64,000 bases of DNA from contig CAVSKB010000019.1 of NCBI GenBank assembly GCA_963728295.1, positions 434,001 through 498,000 on the forward strand, read 5' to 3'. Source of the DNA: DATJKD01 sp963728295. Its GTDB lineage: Bacteria > Pseudomonadota > Gammaproteobacteria > Steroidobacterales > Steroidobacteraceae. A model generated the notes under the pieces. The model saw only the letters and a list, made by a program, of their open reading frames with translations. It was not told the DNA's origin and searched no databases. Positions 47,779 to 57,262 of the stretch are shown here, piece after piece (positions within the stretch are counted from its first letter, which is position 1; each line of letters begins with the position of its first letter). The position numbers were made by a program, and so were the translations under genes.

Positions 47779-48855
47779 TTACTGGTGAGGCTGCACGGTA
47801 TCGCGCAGGAGACCGACCGCCGCGGATTCGCCGTCGAGCTGCAGGTGGTTGTAGTAGTAGTCGGAGTTGATCTCGAGGATCACCGGGCCGCGGTCTTCAA
47901 TGGCGACGTCCCAGCCAAGCGTTCGCGGAAACGGCACCAGCCGGTGCGCGCGGATGACCTCGTAGGTGACCCGCGCCCAGTGCGGCAGCTCGAAGCCGAC
48001 GATCTGCCCGCCGCTCTGGGGATGCACCGCGTGCTCGGATACGCGGTAGCGGGATATGGCGGGGCCGCATTTGCCGGTGGCCAGATCGATGCTCGCGACG
48101 ATGCCTCCGCCGGTCGTATTGTCGATCTCCGAACCGCCCGTTCCGATCCGAAGCACCCCGGCGATCACCGCCGGCACGCCGTCGTCGCTGCAGAGCGTCA
48201 CGAGCCGCACCGTGTTGACCGATTGGGGGTGAAGCGCCGCCAGCGCGGGATGCTGGGTGATGCGTTCCTGAACGACCCAGCCGTCGGCCGCCTCGTCGAG
48301 TCTCGCGACGAGTTGGTCGAGCGTCAGCTCACTGCCATCGGCGCGGTTCAGCCGGGCGTGCGCCGCATCGTAGCCGACGATGACGATAACGTCGCGGCCA
48401 TGAGCGCCGTCGATTGGCTTGATGACGAGACCGCCCGGCATCCGCGCAAGGAGCAGCGCCAGATCGGATGCGGAGCTCAACCGTTGTCCGTTGCGGAGTA
48501 TGCCGCGATTGCGGTGATAGATGCCGTGACAGGCCGGCACCCGCACGCCGAGTGTCTCCAGGTAAAGTCCCGACACCCACTTGTTGAAGGGGACGACCTC
48601 GGCCTGCTGTGGGTTCAGCCGATAACGCAGGCGGCTGAATTCGCGGCGGTGCATCAGCCCATCGGCGGAACCGGGCGTCCGCTCGTAGAGCCGCAGGGTG
48701 TAATAGTCGTCCGGCGAGTAGCCGCGCGCGCGCAGCACCATCATCTCGAATGCCTGGCGGGCCCGGCTCTTGCCCGTGCGCTCGCGCGTCGACTCGCTCG
48801 CCGCCGCCAGCGCGGTGCGGATCTGCTCGAGGCTGCGACTCAGGCGATGGGACAT
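47779..48855 (-). CDS. sugar-transfer-associated ATP-grasp family protein
   Basis: A 358-residue protein matching the ATP-grasp family named for its occurrence in sugar-transfer loci. Visible parts: RARGYSPDDYYTLRLYER (N-terminal cap), GGLVIKPIDGAHGRDVIVIV (ATP lysine), WVVQERITQHPALAAL, VNTVRLVTLCSDDGVPAVIA and GWDVAIEDRGPVILEINSDY (Mg-binding Glu/Asn). The reaction is unknown. It lies two bases downstream of hslO, not in a polysaccharide locus, so its role may differ from the family name. Confidence 0.82.
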   Translation of the reverse strand: MSHRLSRSLEQIRTALAAASESTRERTGKSRARQAFEMMVLRARGYSPDDYYTLRLYERTPGSADGLMHRREFSRLRYRLNPQQAEVVPFNKWVSGLYLETLGVRVPACHGIYHRNRGILRNGQRLSSASDLALLLARMPGGLVIKPIDGAHGRDVIVIVGYDAAHARLNRADGSELTLDQLVARLDEAADGWVVQERITQHPALAALHPQSVNTVRLVTLCSDDGVPAVIAGVLRIGTGGSEIDNTTGGGIVASIDLATGKCGPAISRYRVSEHAVHPQSGGQIVGFELPHWARVTYEVIRAHRLVPFPRTLGWDVAIEDRGPVILEINSDYYYNHLQLDGESAAVGLLRDTVQPHQ

Positions 48856-48857
48856 GA

Positions 48858-49793
48858 TCAGTGCGCCGGCCCGCCGCGCAGCGGCTGGATGGTCCCGGTG
48901 AGAAAGATCGCCTCGACGTCGACGGCGTCGAACTGGTACGCGCGGCTGCAGAACTCGCAGCGCACTTCCACCTGCCCGCGCTCGGCCAGGACCCCGGTGA
49001 TCTCGGCCTGCCCCAGGGCCTTGAGCATCGTGGTGACGCGATCACGCGAGCAACGGCAGCGGAAGAAGACCGGTGCCGACTCGAACATCCGCACGTCGTC
49101 TTCCGCGAACAGGCGCCGCAGCAGGTCGCGGTCGGCGAGCGCGGCCAGTTCCCGGTCGGTGACCGTGGCCGCGACGAGCTGCACGCGCCGCCACGCATCC
49201 TCGACCTCGTCTTCCGGCAGCGCGCCGCGGCCCGATTCGCTCACTGCGCGCGGCCGCGACGTGACCGGCAGGCGCTGCAGCAGCAGGCCGCTCGCTCCTG
49301 CGCCGTCGGCGCGCAACCAGAGCCGCGTCGGCAGCTGCTCGGAGCTCTCGAAATACTCGCGCAGGCAGTCGCTCATGCGTTCGCCGGCAAGCGGCACGAT
49401 CCCCTGGTAACGGTTGGCCACGTCGTCGTTCTCCAGCGTCACCGTAAGCGTTCCGCCGCCGGATAGCACGCGCAGGTCGCGCGTGTCGGGCGGATCGCGG
49501 AACCGTGCCACCGCGCGCACCGCGAGCCCGTCGCTGCATTCCACCAACATCAGGTGCATAGGCCCGTCGCCGCGTAGCTGGAGACTCAGCAGTCCCTGGT
49601 ACTTCAGAGTGGCCGACAGCAGCACCGCGGCCGCCACGGCCTCACCGAGGCTATCACGGACACGCGCCGGATAGTGATGGTGCTCCATCATCGCCCGCCA
49701 GGCGGGTCCCAGATGCACGAGCTGGCCGCGAAACGGGTAGCGCTCGAACACGAAGCGCCGCAGGCTGTCGTCGTTGCCGACGTCGCTGCTCAT
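48858..49793 (-). CDS. hslO: redox-regulated chaperone Hsp33
   Basis: A 311-residue holdase activated by oxidation. The core domain runs from RRFVFERYPFRGQLVHLGPA through LLSATLKYQGLLSLQLRGDG. The zinc switch is the cysteine quartet CRCS and CEFC (in FFRCRCSRDRV and RCEFCSRAYQF), which releases zinc when oxidised. ATG 49793 overlaps the fumarase stop (ATGA), so translation is coupled to that of an iron-sulfur enzyme that is itself oxidation-sensitive. Confidence 0.95.
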   Translation of the reverse strand: MSSDVGNDDSLRRFVFERYPFRGQLVHLGPAWRAMMEHHHYPARVRDSLGEAVAAAVLLSATLKYQGLLSLQLRGDGPMHLMLVECSDGLAVRAVARFRDPPDTRDLRVLSGGGTLTVTLENDDVANRYQGIVPLAGERMSDCLREYFESSEQLPTRLWLRADGAGASGLLLQRLPVTSRPRAVSESGRGALPEDEVEDAWRRVQLVAATVTDRELAALADRDLLRRLFAEDDVRMFESAPVFFRCRCSRDRVTTMLKALGQAEITGVLAERGQVEVRCEFCSRAYQFDAVDVEAIFLTGTIQPLRGGPAH

Positions 49794-51325
49794 GCCACGC
49801 GTACCGGTATGCCGAGCGTGCGGATGCGGGAGCTCCATTCCGCAGGCCCCGTCGAATGCACCGACTCGCCGCGTGCGTCGACCGCAACGGTGACGGGCAT
49901 GTCCCTGACCACGAATTCGTAAATCGCCTCCATACCGAGATCGGAGAATGCCACGACGCGGGCGCCCCGTACGGCCTTGGAAACGAGATAGGCCGCGCCG
50001 CCGACCGCCATGAGATACGCGGCGCCATGCCTGCGGATCGACTCGATCGCGGCCGGGCCCCGTTCCGCCTTGCCCACCATCGCGAGCAGACCGGTGCGCT
50101 CGAGCATCAGGTCCGTGAACTTGTCCATGCGGGTCGCCGTGGTCGGCCCCGCCGGTCCCACCACTTCGTCTCGCACGGGGTCCACCGGTCCGACGTAGTA
50201 GATGACGCGGTTTGTAAAATCGACACCCTCGGGCAGGCCCGCGCCCGAGGCAAAGAGGTCCGCAATGCGCTTGTGCGCGGCGTCGCGACCCGTGAGCATC
50301 CGGCCGGTCAGGAGCAGCGTCTCGCCCGGCTTCCAGCTCGCGACCTCCTCGCGGGTCAACGCATCTAGATCGACCCGACGCGACGCCGCGCCCGCGCTCC
50401 AGGTCACGCGGGGCCACGCCTCGAGAGGCGGCGGGTCGAGCGCAACGGGTCCGGTGCCGTCGAGCACGAAGTGCGCATGCCGGGTCGCGGCGCAGTTCGG
50501 AATCATCGCGACGGGCTTCGAAGCGGCATGGGTCGGGTAGCTGCGGATCTTTATGTCGAGCACGGTCGTGAGCCCGCCCAGCCCCTGCGCGCCGATCCCG
50601 AGTGCGTTCACCTTCTCGTAGAGCTCGATACGCAGCTCCTCGAGCGCATCGCGGGGTCCGCGCTCGAGCAGCTCGTGCATGTCGATCGGATCCATCAGCG
50701 ATTCCTTGGCGAGGAGCATGGCCTTTTCGGCCGTCCCGCCCACACCGATCCCGAGCATCCCCGGCGGGCACCAGCCTGCGCCCATCGCAGGCACGGTCTT
50801 CAGCACCCAGTCGGTGAGCGAGTCGCTCGGGTTGAGCATCACGAACTTCGACTTGTTCTCCGAGCCGCCGCCCTTGGCCGCGACCGTCACGTCGACCTTG
50901 TCGCCGGGCACCAGTTCGACATGCAGCACCGCCGGCGTGTTGTCGCGGGTGTTGCGGCGCGCGAAGAGCGGATCGTCGACGATCGAGGCGCGCAGGCGAT
51001 TGTCGGGATGGGCGTAGGCGCGGCGCACGCCTTCGTCGGTGAGCTCGGCGAGGCTCAAGGGCGTGTCGAAGCGCACGTTCATCCCGACCTTGAGAAACAC
51101 GTTGACGATCCCGGTGTCCTGGCAGATCGGTCGGCGGCCCTCGGCGCACATCCGAGAGTTGGTCAGGATCTGCGCGATCGCATCCTTGGCCGCGGGCGAC
51201 TGTTCGCGCTCGTAGGCACGACCGAGATGCTCGATGTAGTCGACCGGGTGGTAGTACGAGATGTACTGCAGAGCGTCGGCGACGCTCTGGATGAAATCGT
51301 CCTCGCGGATGGTGGTCATGGCCAT
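49790..51325 (-). CDS. fumA: class I (iron-sulfur) fumarate hydratase
   Basis: Homodimeric [4Fe-4S] fumarase interconverting fumarate and malate, 511 residues in one chain (alpha and beta regions fused). Cluster cysteines fit ICQDTG, GWCPPGMLGIG and PNCAATRH; the C-terminal part has VGPAGPTTATRMDKFTDLML. The tandem ATGs at 51325 and 51319 are both possible. It lies 41 bases downstream of gatB. Class I enzymes are oxygen-sensitive, so the coupling with hslO is sensible. Confidence 0.93.
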   Translation of the reverse strand: MAMTTIREDDFIQSVADALQYISYYHPVDYIEHLGRAYEREQSPAAKDAIAQILTNSRMCAEGRRPICQDTGIVNVFLKVGMNVRFDTPLSLAELTDEGVRRAYAHPDNRLRASIVDDPLFARRNTRDNTPAVLHVELVPGDKVDVTVAAKGGGSENKSKFVMLNPSDSLTDWVLKTVPAMGAGWCPPGMLGIGVGGTAEKAMLLAKESLMDPIDMHELLERGPRDALEELRIELYEKVNALGIGAQGLGGLTTVLDIKIRSYPTHAASKPVAMIPNCAATRHAHFVLDGTGPVALDPPPLEAWPRVTWSAGAASRRVDLDALTREEVASWKPGETLLLTGRMLTGRDAAHKRIADLFASGAGLPEGVDFTNRVIYYVGPVDPVRDEVVGPAGPTTATRMDKFTDLMLERTGLLAMVGKAERGPAAIESIRRHGAAYLMAVGGAAYLVSKAVRGARVVAFSDLGMEAIYEFVVRDMPVTVAVDARGESVHSTGPAEWSSRIRTLGIPVRVA

Positions 51326-51366
51326 CTCGATCGGCGTCCTTGCAGCGGGCCGGCGAGCCCGGCGGA

Positions 51367-52811
51367 TCAGCCGCCGTCGAGCTTCCGCTTTAGAAGCTCG
51401 TTGAGCTGAGCCGGGTTCGCCTTGCCTTGTGTGGCCTTCATCACCTGCCCGACGAAAAACCCGAACAGCTTGTCCTTGCCGCTGCGGTACTCGGCAAGCT
51501 GCTTCGGATTGGCCGCCATGATCGCGTCGATCGCCTGCTCGATCGCGCCGCTGTCGGTGATCTGACGGAGTCCGCGCGCGTCGATGATCTCGTCGGCGCC
51601 GCGTGCCCTCGGCCCACATCGCCTCGAAGACTTCCTTGGCGAGCTTGCCCGAGATCGTGCCGTCGCCGATCCGCGCCAGGAGTCCGGCGAGCGCCGTGGC
51701 CGGCACCCGGCTCGCATCGACTTCGAGGTTGTCGCGGTTGAGCGCACCTGAGAGCTCGCCCATCACCCAGTTGGCGGCAAGCTTGGGATGACCACCGAGC
51801 TTCCCGACGACGGTCTCGAAGTACGATGCCAGCTCGCGGCTGGTGGTAAGCACGCCGGCGTCGTATGCGGACAGCTCGAAGTCCCGGCTGTACCGCGCAG
51901 CCTTCTCGTCCGGCAGCTCCGGGAGCGTGCTCCGGACCTGCTCGATCAGCGCGTCGTCGATCGCCAGCGGCAGCAGATCGGGATCGGGAAAGTAGCGGTA
52001 ATCATTCGCCTCTTCCTTTGAGCGCATCGCGCGCGTCTCGTTGCGATCCGGATCGTACAGTCGGGTTTCCTGCACGACGCTGCCGCCCGACTCGAGTACG
52101 CCGATCTGCCGCGCGACCTCGTGGTTGATCGCGCGCTCGACGAAGCGGAAGGAGTTCAGGTTCTTGATCTCCGCGCGCGTGCCGAGCGCCGCCTGCCCCA
52201 GCGGGCGCACCGAGACGTTCGCGTCGCAACGGAACGAGCCTTCCTGCATGTTGCCGTCGCAGATACCGAGATAGCGCACCAGCGTGTGCACCTTCTTCAT
52301 GTACGCGATGGCTTCCCTGGCCGAGCGCATGTCGGGCTCGGAGACGATCTCGAGCAGCGGCGTGCCGGCGCGGTTGAGGTCGATGCCCGTGAGTGCCCTG
52401 GAAGTCCTCGTGCAGTGACTTGCCTGCATCCTCCTCGAGATGCGCACGCGTGATGCCGATGGTTTTGCTGCGGCCGCCGTCCTCGAGCAGGATGTCGAGC
52501 GAGCCGTCCTCGACGATCGGCAGCTCGTACTGGCTGATCTGGTAGCCCTTCGGCAGATCCGGATAGAAATAGTTCTTGCGCGCGAAGACCGAGCGCCGCC
52601 GCACCGTGGCGCCCGTCGCGAGGCCGAATCGCACCGCCATGCGCACCGCCTCGCCGTTCAGCACCGGCAGCACGCCCGGGTAGCCGAGATCGACCAGGTT
52701 GGCCTGCGTGTTGGGCGCGGCGCCGTAGGCGGTCGAGGACGCCGAGAAGATCTTGCTGCGCGTGGCGAGCTGGGCGTGGATCTCGAGCCCGATGACGGTC
52801 TCCCATTCCAT
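51367..52811 (-). CDS. gatB: Asp/Glu-tRNA amidotransferase subunit B, two frame breaks
   Basis: Kinase/tRNA-binding subunit of the GatCAB complex that makes Gln-tRNA or Asn-tRNA. About 480 residues: METVIGLEIHAQL-like start (WETVIGLEIHAQLATRSKIF), YFYPDLPKGYQISQYELPI, GIDLNRAGTPLLEIVSEPDM, KNLNSFRFVERAINHEV, and the tail domain ending VMKATQGKANPAQLNELLKR. Single extra bases near 52400 and 51605 split it into three frames; the span is two over a multiple of three. Five bases separate it from gatA. Confidence 0.9.
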
Positions 52812-52816
52812 GGGTA

Positions 52817-54288
52817 CTACTCGTAGCCCGGCGGCATGCGCCGGTGCCAGGAGGTCCGGGCCTGGTACTGGTGGGCGATGCCGAGCAGCCGGGCCTCGCC
52901 GAAGTGCGGGCCGATGAGCTGCAGTCCGGCCGGCAGGTCGCGCTCGCCCTCGCGGACGAAGCCGCATGGGATCGGAGACCGCCGGAAGCCCTGCCAGGTT
53001 CGCGCCGATCGTGTAGATGTCATTCAGGTACATCGTGATCGGGTCACTGGTCTTGGCGCCGAGCTCGAACGCCGCGGTCGGCGTGGTCGGGCCGATCACC
53101 ACGTCCACCTCGGCAAAGGCCTTGGCGAAATCGCCCGCGATGAGCTGTCGCACCTTCTGCGCCTTGAGGTAGTACGCGTCGTAGTAACCCGCGGACAGCA
53201 CGTAGGTGCCGGTCATGATCCGGCGCTTCACCTCGTCGCCGAAACCCTCACCGCGCGAACGCTCGTACATGTCGAGCAGGTCGCGCGGATTCTCGCAGCG
53301 ATGGCCGAAGCGCACGCCGTCGAAGCGCGACAGGTTCGACGAGCATTCCGCCGGCGCCACCACGTAGTACGTCGGCACGGACAAGCGGCAGGCTGGGCAG
53401 GCTCACCTCGCGCACCGAGGCGCCCTGCTCTTCCAGCGTGGCGATGGCCGTCCGCACGAGCTGACCTACGCGCGGATCGAGGCCCTTGTCGAAGAACTCG
53501 CGCAGCACGCCGATCCGCAAACCCTTTAGCGGTGTGGCGAGCGCGCCATGGTAGTCCGGGACCGGCGAATCCACGCAGGTCGAATCGCGCGGATCGAAGC
53601 CAGCCATCGCGCCCAGCAGCCACGCCGCATCCTCGGCCGAGCGCGCGAGCACTCCGGCCTGATCCAGGCTCGAGGCAAACGCGATCATCCCGTAGCGCGA
53701 TACGCGCCCGTAGGTCGGCTTGAGCCCGGTGAGATTCGTGAGCGCCGCCGGCTGGCGGATCGATCCCCCGGTGTCGGTGCCGCTCGCCGCCGCCGCAAGC
53801 CCCGCGCTGACCGAGGCGGCCGAGCCGCCCGAGGATCCGCCCGGCACGCGTGCCGGGTCCCAGGGGTTGCGCACCGGGCCGTAGAAACTCGTCTCGTTCG
53901 ACGAGCCCATCGCGAACTCGTCCATGTTGGTCTTGCCCAGCAGCACCGCACCGCGCCGATCGCCAGCCGCTCGACGACGGTCGCGTCGTAGGGTGCGACG
54001 AAGTTGCCGAGCATGCGCGACCCGCAGGTCGTGAGGATGCCGTCGGTGCAGAAGATGTCCTTGTGCGCGATCGGCACGCCGGTGAGAGGTCCTGCCTCGC
54101 CCCGCGCGCGTCGCGCATCGGCCTCGCGCGCATCCGACGAGCGCGCGCTCGGCCGTCACTGTCACGAAGGCGTTCAAGGCCGGGCCGAACCGCTCGATCC
54201 GCGCGAGCAGGTGACGCGTGATCTCCACGCTCGAAAAGCGACGCGCCGCGAGACCGGTCGCGATTTCGCCGACGGTGAGAGTGTGCAC
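52817..54288 (-). CDS. gatA: Asp/Glu-tRNA amidotransferase subunit A, several frame breaks
   Basis: Amidase-signature subunit that supplies ammonia from glutamine, about 490 residues. PIAHKDIFCTDGILTTCGSR carries the catalytic lysine, then GKTNMDEFAMGSSNETSFYG, PGGSSGGSAASVSAG (catalytic serines SGGSA, later GTDTGGSIRQPA), VVAPAECSSNLSRFDGVRFG and AGLPAVSDP. At least four frame changes occur (near 54130, 53950, 53390 and 52990). All motifs survive, so error is likelier than loss. The GTG start at 54288 overlaps the gatC stop by one base. Confidence 0.88.
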
Positions 54289-54578
54289 TACTCGATGACC
54301 TTGGGCACGAGATAAAGACCCGCCGCGACGCTCGCCGCGTTGCGCTGGTACTTCTCGTGCTGGTCCGTCTCCCGGACCTCGTCCGGCCGCAGGCGCTGGA
54401 CCTGGCCCGCCAGGGGATGCGCCATAGGCTCCACGTCATCCGTCTTCGCTGCCGAGAGCTGCTCGACAAAATCGATGATCCGCGACAGGCTGTCGACGTA
54501 CACCGGCATCTGCGCCTCCGTGATCTGGAGACGGGCGAGTCGGGCGATTGCTGCGACCTGTGCGCGCGTGAGCGACAT
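54288..54578 (-). CDS. gatC: Asp/Glu-tRNA amidotransferase subunit C
   Basis: A 96-residue small subunit that wraps around GatA and stabilises the complex. MSLTRAQVAAIARLARLQIT and DFVEQLSAAKTDDVEPMAHP are characteristic, ending VAAGLYLVPKVIE. First gene of gatC-gatA-gatB, divergent from mreB across 129 bp, which must hold promoters for both the translation and the cell-shape operons. Confidence 0.95.
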   Translation of the reverse strand: MSLTRAQVAAIARLARLQITEAQMPVYVDSLSRIIDFVEQLSAAKTDDVEPMAHPLAGQVQRLRPDEVRETDQHEKYQRNAASVAAGLYLVPKVIE

Positions 54579-54707
54579 TCTGAAAACGCGAAATGCGGCA
54601 AGAAAAGCGGCGAAAGATGATACCAGTCGCCTTGTTTAATGTCCTGTCGTTGGTTAAATTGCCGCCCGACTCGGCGCAGCCCGCGCGCCCACCTTCCCAG
54701 CTCGCAG

Positions 54708-55751
54708 ATGCTCAAGAAACTCCGGGGTTACTTCTCCAACGACCTCTCGATCGACCTTGGCACTGCCAACACGTTGATCTATGTCCGCGGCAAGGGAATC
54801 GTGCTCAACGAGCCGTCGGTGGTGGCGATCCGCGAGGAGCCCTCGCGCGGCGGCAAGAAGATCGAAGCGGTGGGCACCGAAGCCAAGAACATGCTCGGGC
54901 GCACGCCGGGCAACATCACGGCCATCCGCCCGATGAAGGACGGCGTCATCGCCGACTTCACGGTGACGGAGAAGATGCTGCAGTACTTCATCGAGAAGGT
55001 GCATGGCAACCGGCTCGTGCGGCCGAGCCCGCGGGTGCTGGTGTGCGTGCCGTACGGCTCCACTCAAGTCGAGCGGCGGGCGATCCAGGAATCGGCCGAG
55101 GGCGCCGGCGCGCGCTGGGTGCGGCTGATCGAGGAGCCGATGGCGGCCGCGGTCGGTGCCGGTATGCCCGTGCACGAGGCACGCGGCTCGATGGTGCTCG
55201 ACGTCGGCGGCGGCACCTCCGAGGTCGCGGTCATCTCCCTGAACGGCATCGTCTATGCCGCCTCGGTGCGCATCGGCGGCGACCGTTTCGACGAGGCCAT
55301 CATCAACTACGTGCGCCGCAACTACGGCATCCTCATCGGCGATGCCACTGCGGAGCGGATCAAGATCGACATCGGCTCGGCGTATCCCGGCCAGCAGGTG
55401 CGCGAGATCTCGGTCAAGGGTCGCAACCTCTCCGAGGGCGTGCCACGCAGCTTCACGCTGAACTCGAACGAGATTCTCGAGGCGCTGCAGGAACCCCTGC
55501 AGGGGATCGTGGGCGCCGTCAAGGCGGCGCTCGAGCAGACGCCGCCCGAGCTCGGCTCGGACGTCGCCGAACGCGGCATCGTGCTCACGGGCGGCGGTGC
55601 GCTGCTGCGCGACATCGACAAGCTGCTAATGGAAGAGACCGGGCTCCCGGTCGTGGTCGCCGAGGATCCGCTCACCTGCGTGGCGCGTGGCGGCGGAAAG
55701 ATGCTGGAGTTGATCGACGAGCACGGTCCGGGCCTGTTCGGCCTCGATTGA
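54708..55751 (+). CDS. mreB: rod-shape actin MreB
   Basis: Bacterial actin that positions the elongasome at the inner membrane, 347 residues. SIDLGTANTLIYVRGKGIVL is phosphate loop 1, LIEEPMAAAVGAGM and LDVGGGTSEVAVISL the connect and second phosphate loops, and LTGGGALLRDIDKLL the adenosine motif. ATG 54708 gives the family start MLKKLRGYFSNDLSIDLGTA. A TTGTTT/16 bp/TTAAAT promoter-like pair lies at 54632-54659. First gene of the mreBCD-mrdA-rodA block. Confidence 0.97.
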   Translation: MLKKLRGYFSNDLSIDLGTANTLIYVRGKGIVLNEPSVVAIREEPSRGGKKIEAVGTEAKNMLGRTPGNITAIRPMKDGVIADFTVTEKMLQYFIEKVHGNRLVRPSPRVLVCVPYGSTQVERRAIQESAEGAGARWVRLIEEPMAAAVGAGMPVHEARGSMVLDVGGGTSEVAVISLNGIVYAASVRIGGDRFDEAIINYVRRNYGILIGDATAERIKIDIGSAYPGQQVREISVKGRNLSEGVPRSFTLNSNEILEALQEPLQGIVGAVKAALEQTPPELGSDVAERGIVLTGGGALLRDIDKLLMEETGLPVVVAEDPLTCVARGGGKMLELIDEHGPGLFGLD

Positions 55752-55755
55752 GGCC

Positions 55756-56757
55756 GTGGTCGAGCTGAGCCACGACTTCCGTCCGATCATCGGCCGAGGG
55801 CCGCCGCTGGGCGCGACATTCATCGGCCTGGCGATTCTCTCCATCGGTCTGATGGTCGCCGATCACCGCTACGGACAACTCGAGCGCGTGCGGAACTGGC
55901 TCGCGGCCGTCACGTTTCCGGTCCAGGCCATCGTCGACATTCCCTTCCGCGCGTGGGACTGGGTCGGGCAGTCGCTGGCCGACCGGGAAAGCCTGCGTTC
56001 CGAGAACCTCGAGCTTACCGCGCGTCTGCGCATGGCGAACCTGCAGCTGCAGCGCTTCGCGGCGCTCGAGGACGAGAACCGGCGGCTGCGTGACATGCGC
56101 GAGAACTCGGCGGGTATTGCCGATCGCGTGGTGGTCGCGTCGATCCTGAACGTCGACCTCGACCCGTACCGTCATCGCGTTCTGCTCGACAGGGGCGCGG
56201 CGGACGACGTGTTCAAGGGCCAGGCGATCCTCGATTCCGACGGCATCGTCGGGCAGGTGTTCCGCGTAAACCCCCACACCGCCGAGGCGATCCTGATCAG
56301 CGACGCCGAGCATGCGATCCCCGTGCAGAGCAATCGCAGTGGCGTACGCACGATCGCGGTCGGAACCGGAGACCCTGACAAGCTCTCGCTGCCCTTCGTG
56401 ACCGTCGAGGCCGATCTGCGCGCCGGCGACCTGCTCCTGTCGACCGGCATGGGGGGCGTGTTCCCGCCCGGTTACCCCGTGGCCGAAGTCACGAAGGTCG
56501 AACATGCGGCGACGGCGACCTTTGCCAAGGTCGAGGCGAGGCCCACCGCGCATCTCGATCGCGCGCGCGAGGTGCTGCTGGTCTGGTTCCGGCCGCCGGT
56601 GCCCGCGGCGGCGCCCGCGGCGCCGCCGGTCGAGAGTAAAAAGGAAGCGCCGCCTGCGACACCGGCCAGCACTCCTGCTCCGACACCGGCCCGCGCTCCC
56701 GCCCAGGCACCGGCAGCGGCCGAAACCCCGCCGGCGGCGAGGGAGGCCAACCAATGA
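55756..56757 (+). CDS. mreC: rod-shape protein MreC with Pro/Ala-rich tail
   Basis: A 333-residue bitopic protein: membrane helix (about 20-37, FIGLAILSIGLMVADHR), coiled coil (about 75-115), then beta domains with ILNVDLDPYRHRVLLDRGA and PVAEVTKVEH. It links MreB and PBP2 in the periplasm. The last 60 residues are a Pro/Ala/Thr-rich tail (APAAPPVESKKEAPPATPAS), longer than in E. coli. The start is GTG 55756, four bases after mreB. The stop overlaps mreD (ATGA). Confidence 0.93.
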   Translation: MVELSHDFRPIIGRGPPLGATFIGLAILSIGLMVADHRYGQLERVRNWLAAVTFPVQAIVDIPFRAWDWVGQSLADRESLRSENLELTARLRMANLQLQRFAALEDENRRLRDMRENSAGIADRVVVASILNVDLDPYRHRVLLDRGAADDVFKGQAILDSDGIVGQVFRVNPHTAEAILISDAEHAIPVQSNRSGVRTIAVGTGDPDKLSLPFVTVEADLRAGDLLLSTGMGGVFPPGYPVAEVTKVEHAATATFAKVEARPTAHLDRAREVLLVWFRPPVPAAAPAAPPVESKKEAPPATPASTPAPTPARAPAQAPAAAETPPAAREANQ

Positions 56758-57236
56758 GAGCCGACTCGATGACGCGGCGGTTTTTCTACTGGGCGAGCGT
56801 CGCCGCGGGGCTCGTGTTCGCGATCGTGCCACTGCCAGCCTGGCTCGATGCCTCGCGGCCCGACCTGGCGCTGCTCGCGATCGTCTACTGGATCCTGACG
56901 AGCCCGCGGATCGCCGGGCTCGGCTATGCGTGGCTCGCAGGGCTGATCCTCGACGCGCTGCGCGGGCAGGTGCTCGGCCAGCAGGCGTTCGCGTTCCTCG
57001 TGGTCGCCTTCCTCGCGCACAAGCTGCAGTTGCGGATCCGGATGTTCCCACTGCTGCACCAGGCCGGCGCGGTGGCGCTGCTGCTCGGTCTCTATCACTT
57101 CATCATCTTCTGGACCGACGGGCTCACCGGGCACGACTACACGGGGTGGAACCGCTGGTTGCCGATCCTCTCCGGCGCGTTGATCTGGCCGCTGATCGTG
57201 GCGGCTGGCGACACGATGTCGCGCCGGTCACGCTGA
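56754..57236 (+). CDS. mreD: rod-shape membrane protein MreD
   Basis: A 160-residue inner-membrane protein with about five helices and the signature YAWLAGLILDALRGQVLGQQ AF region, typical of MreD. It partners MreC and PBP2/RodA. Coupled to mreC by an ATGA overlap; the mrdA start is 26 bases after its stop. Confidence 0.92.
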   Translation: MRADSMTRRFFYWASVAAGLVFAIVPLPAWLDASRPDLALLAIVYWILTSPRIAGLGYAWLAGLILDALRGQVLGQQAFAFLVVAFLAHKLQLRIRMFPLLHQAGAVALLLGLYHFIIFWTDGLTGHDYTGWNRWLPILSGALIWPLIVAAGDTMSRRSR

Positions 57237-57262
57237 CCCACGCGGGATCCGGGGGTCGCTCT

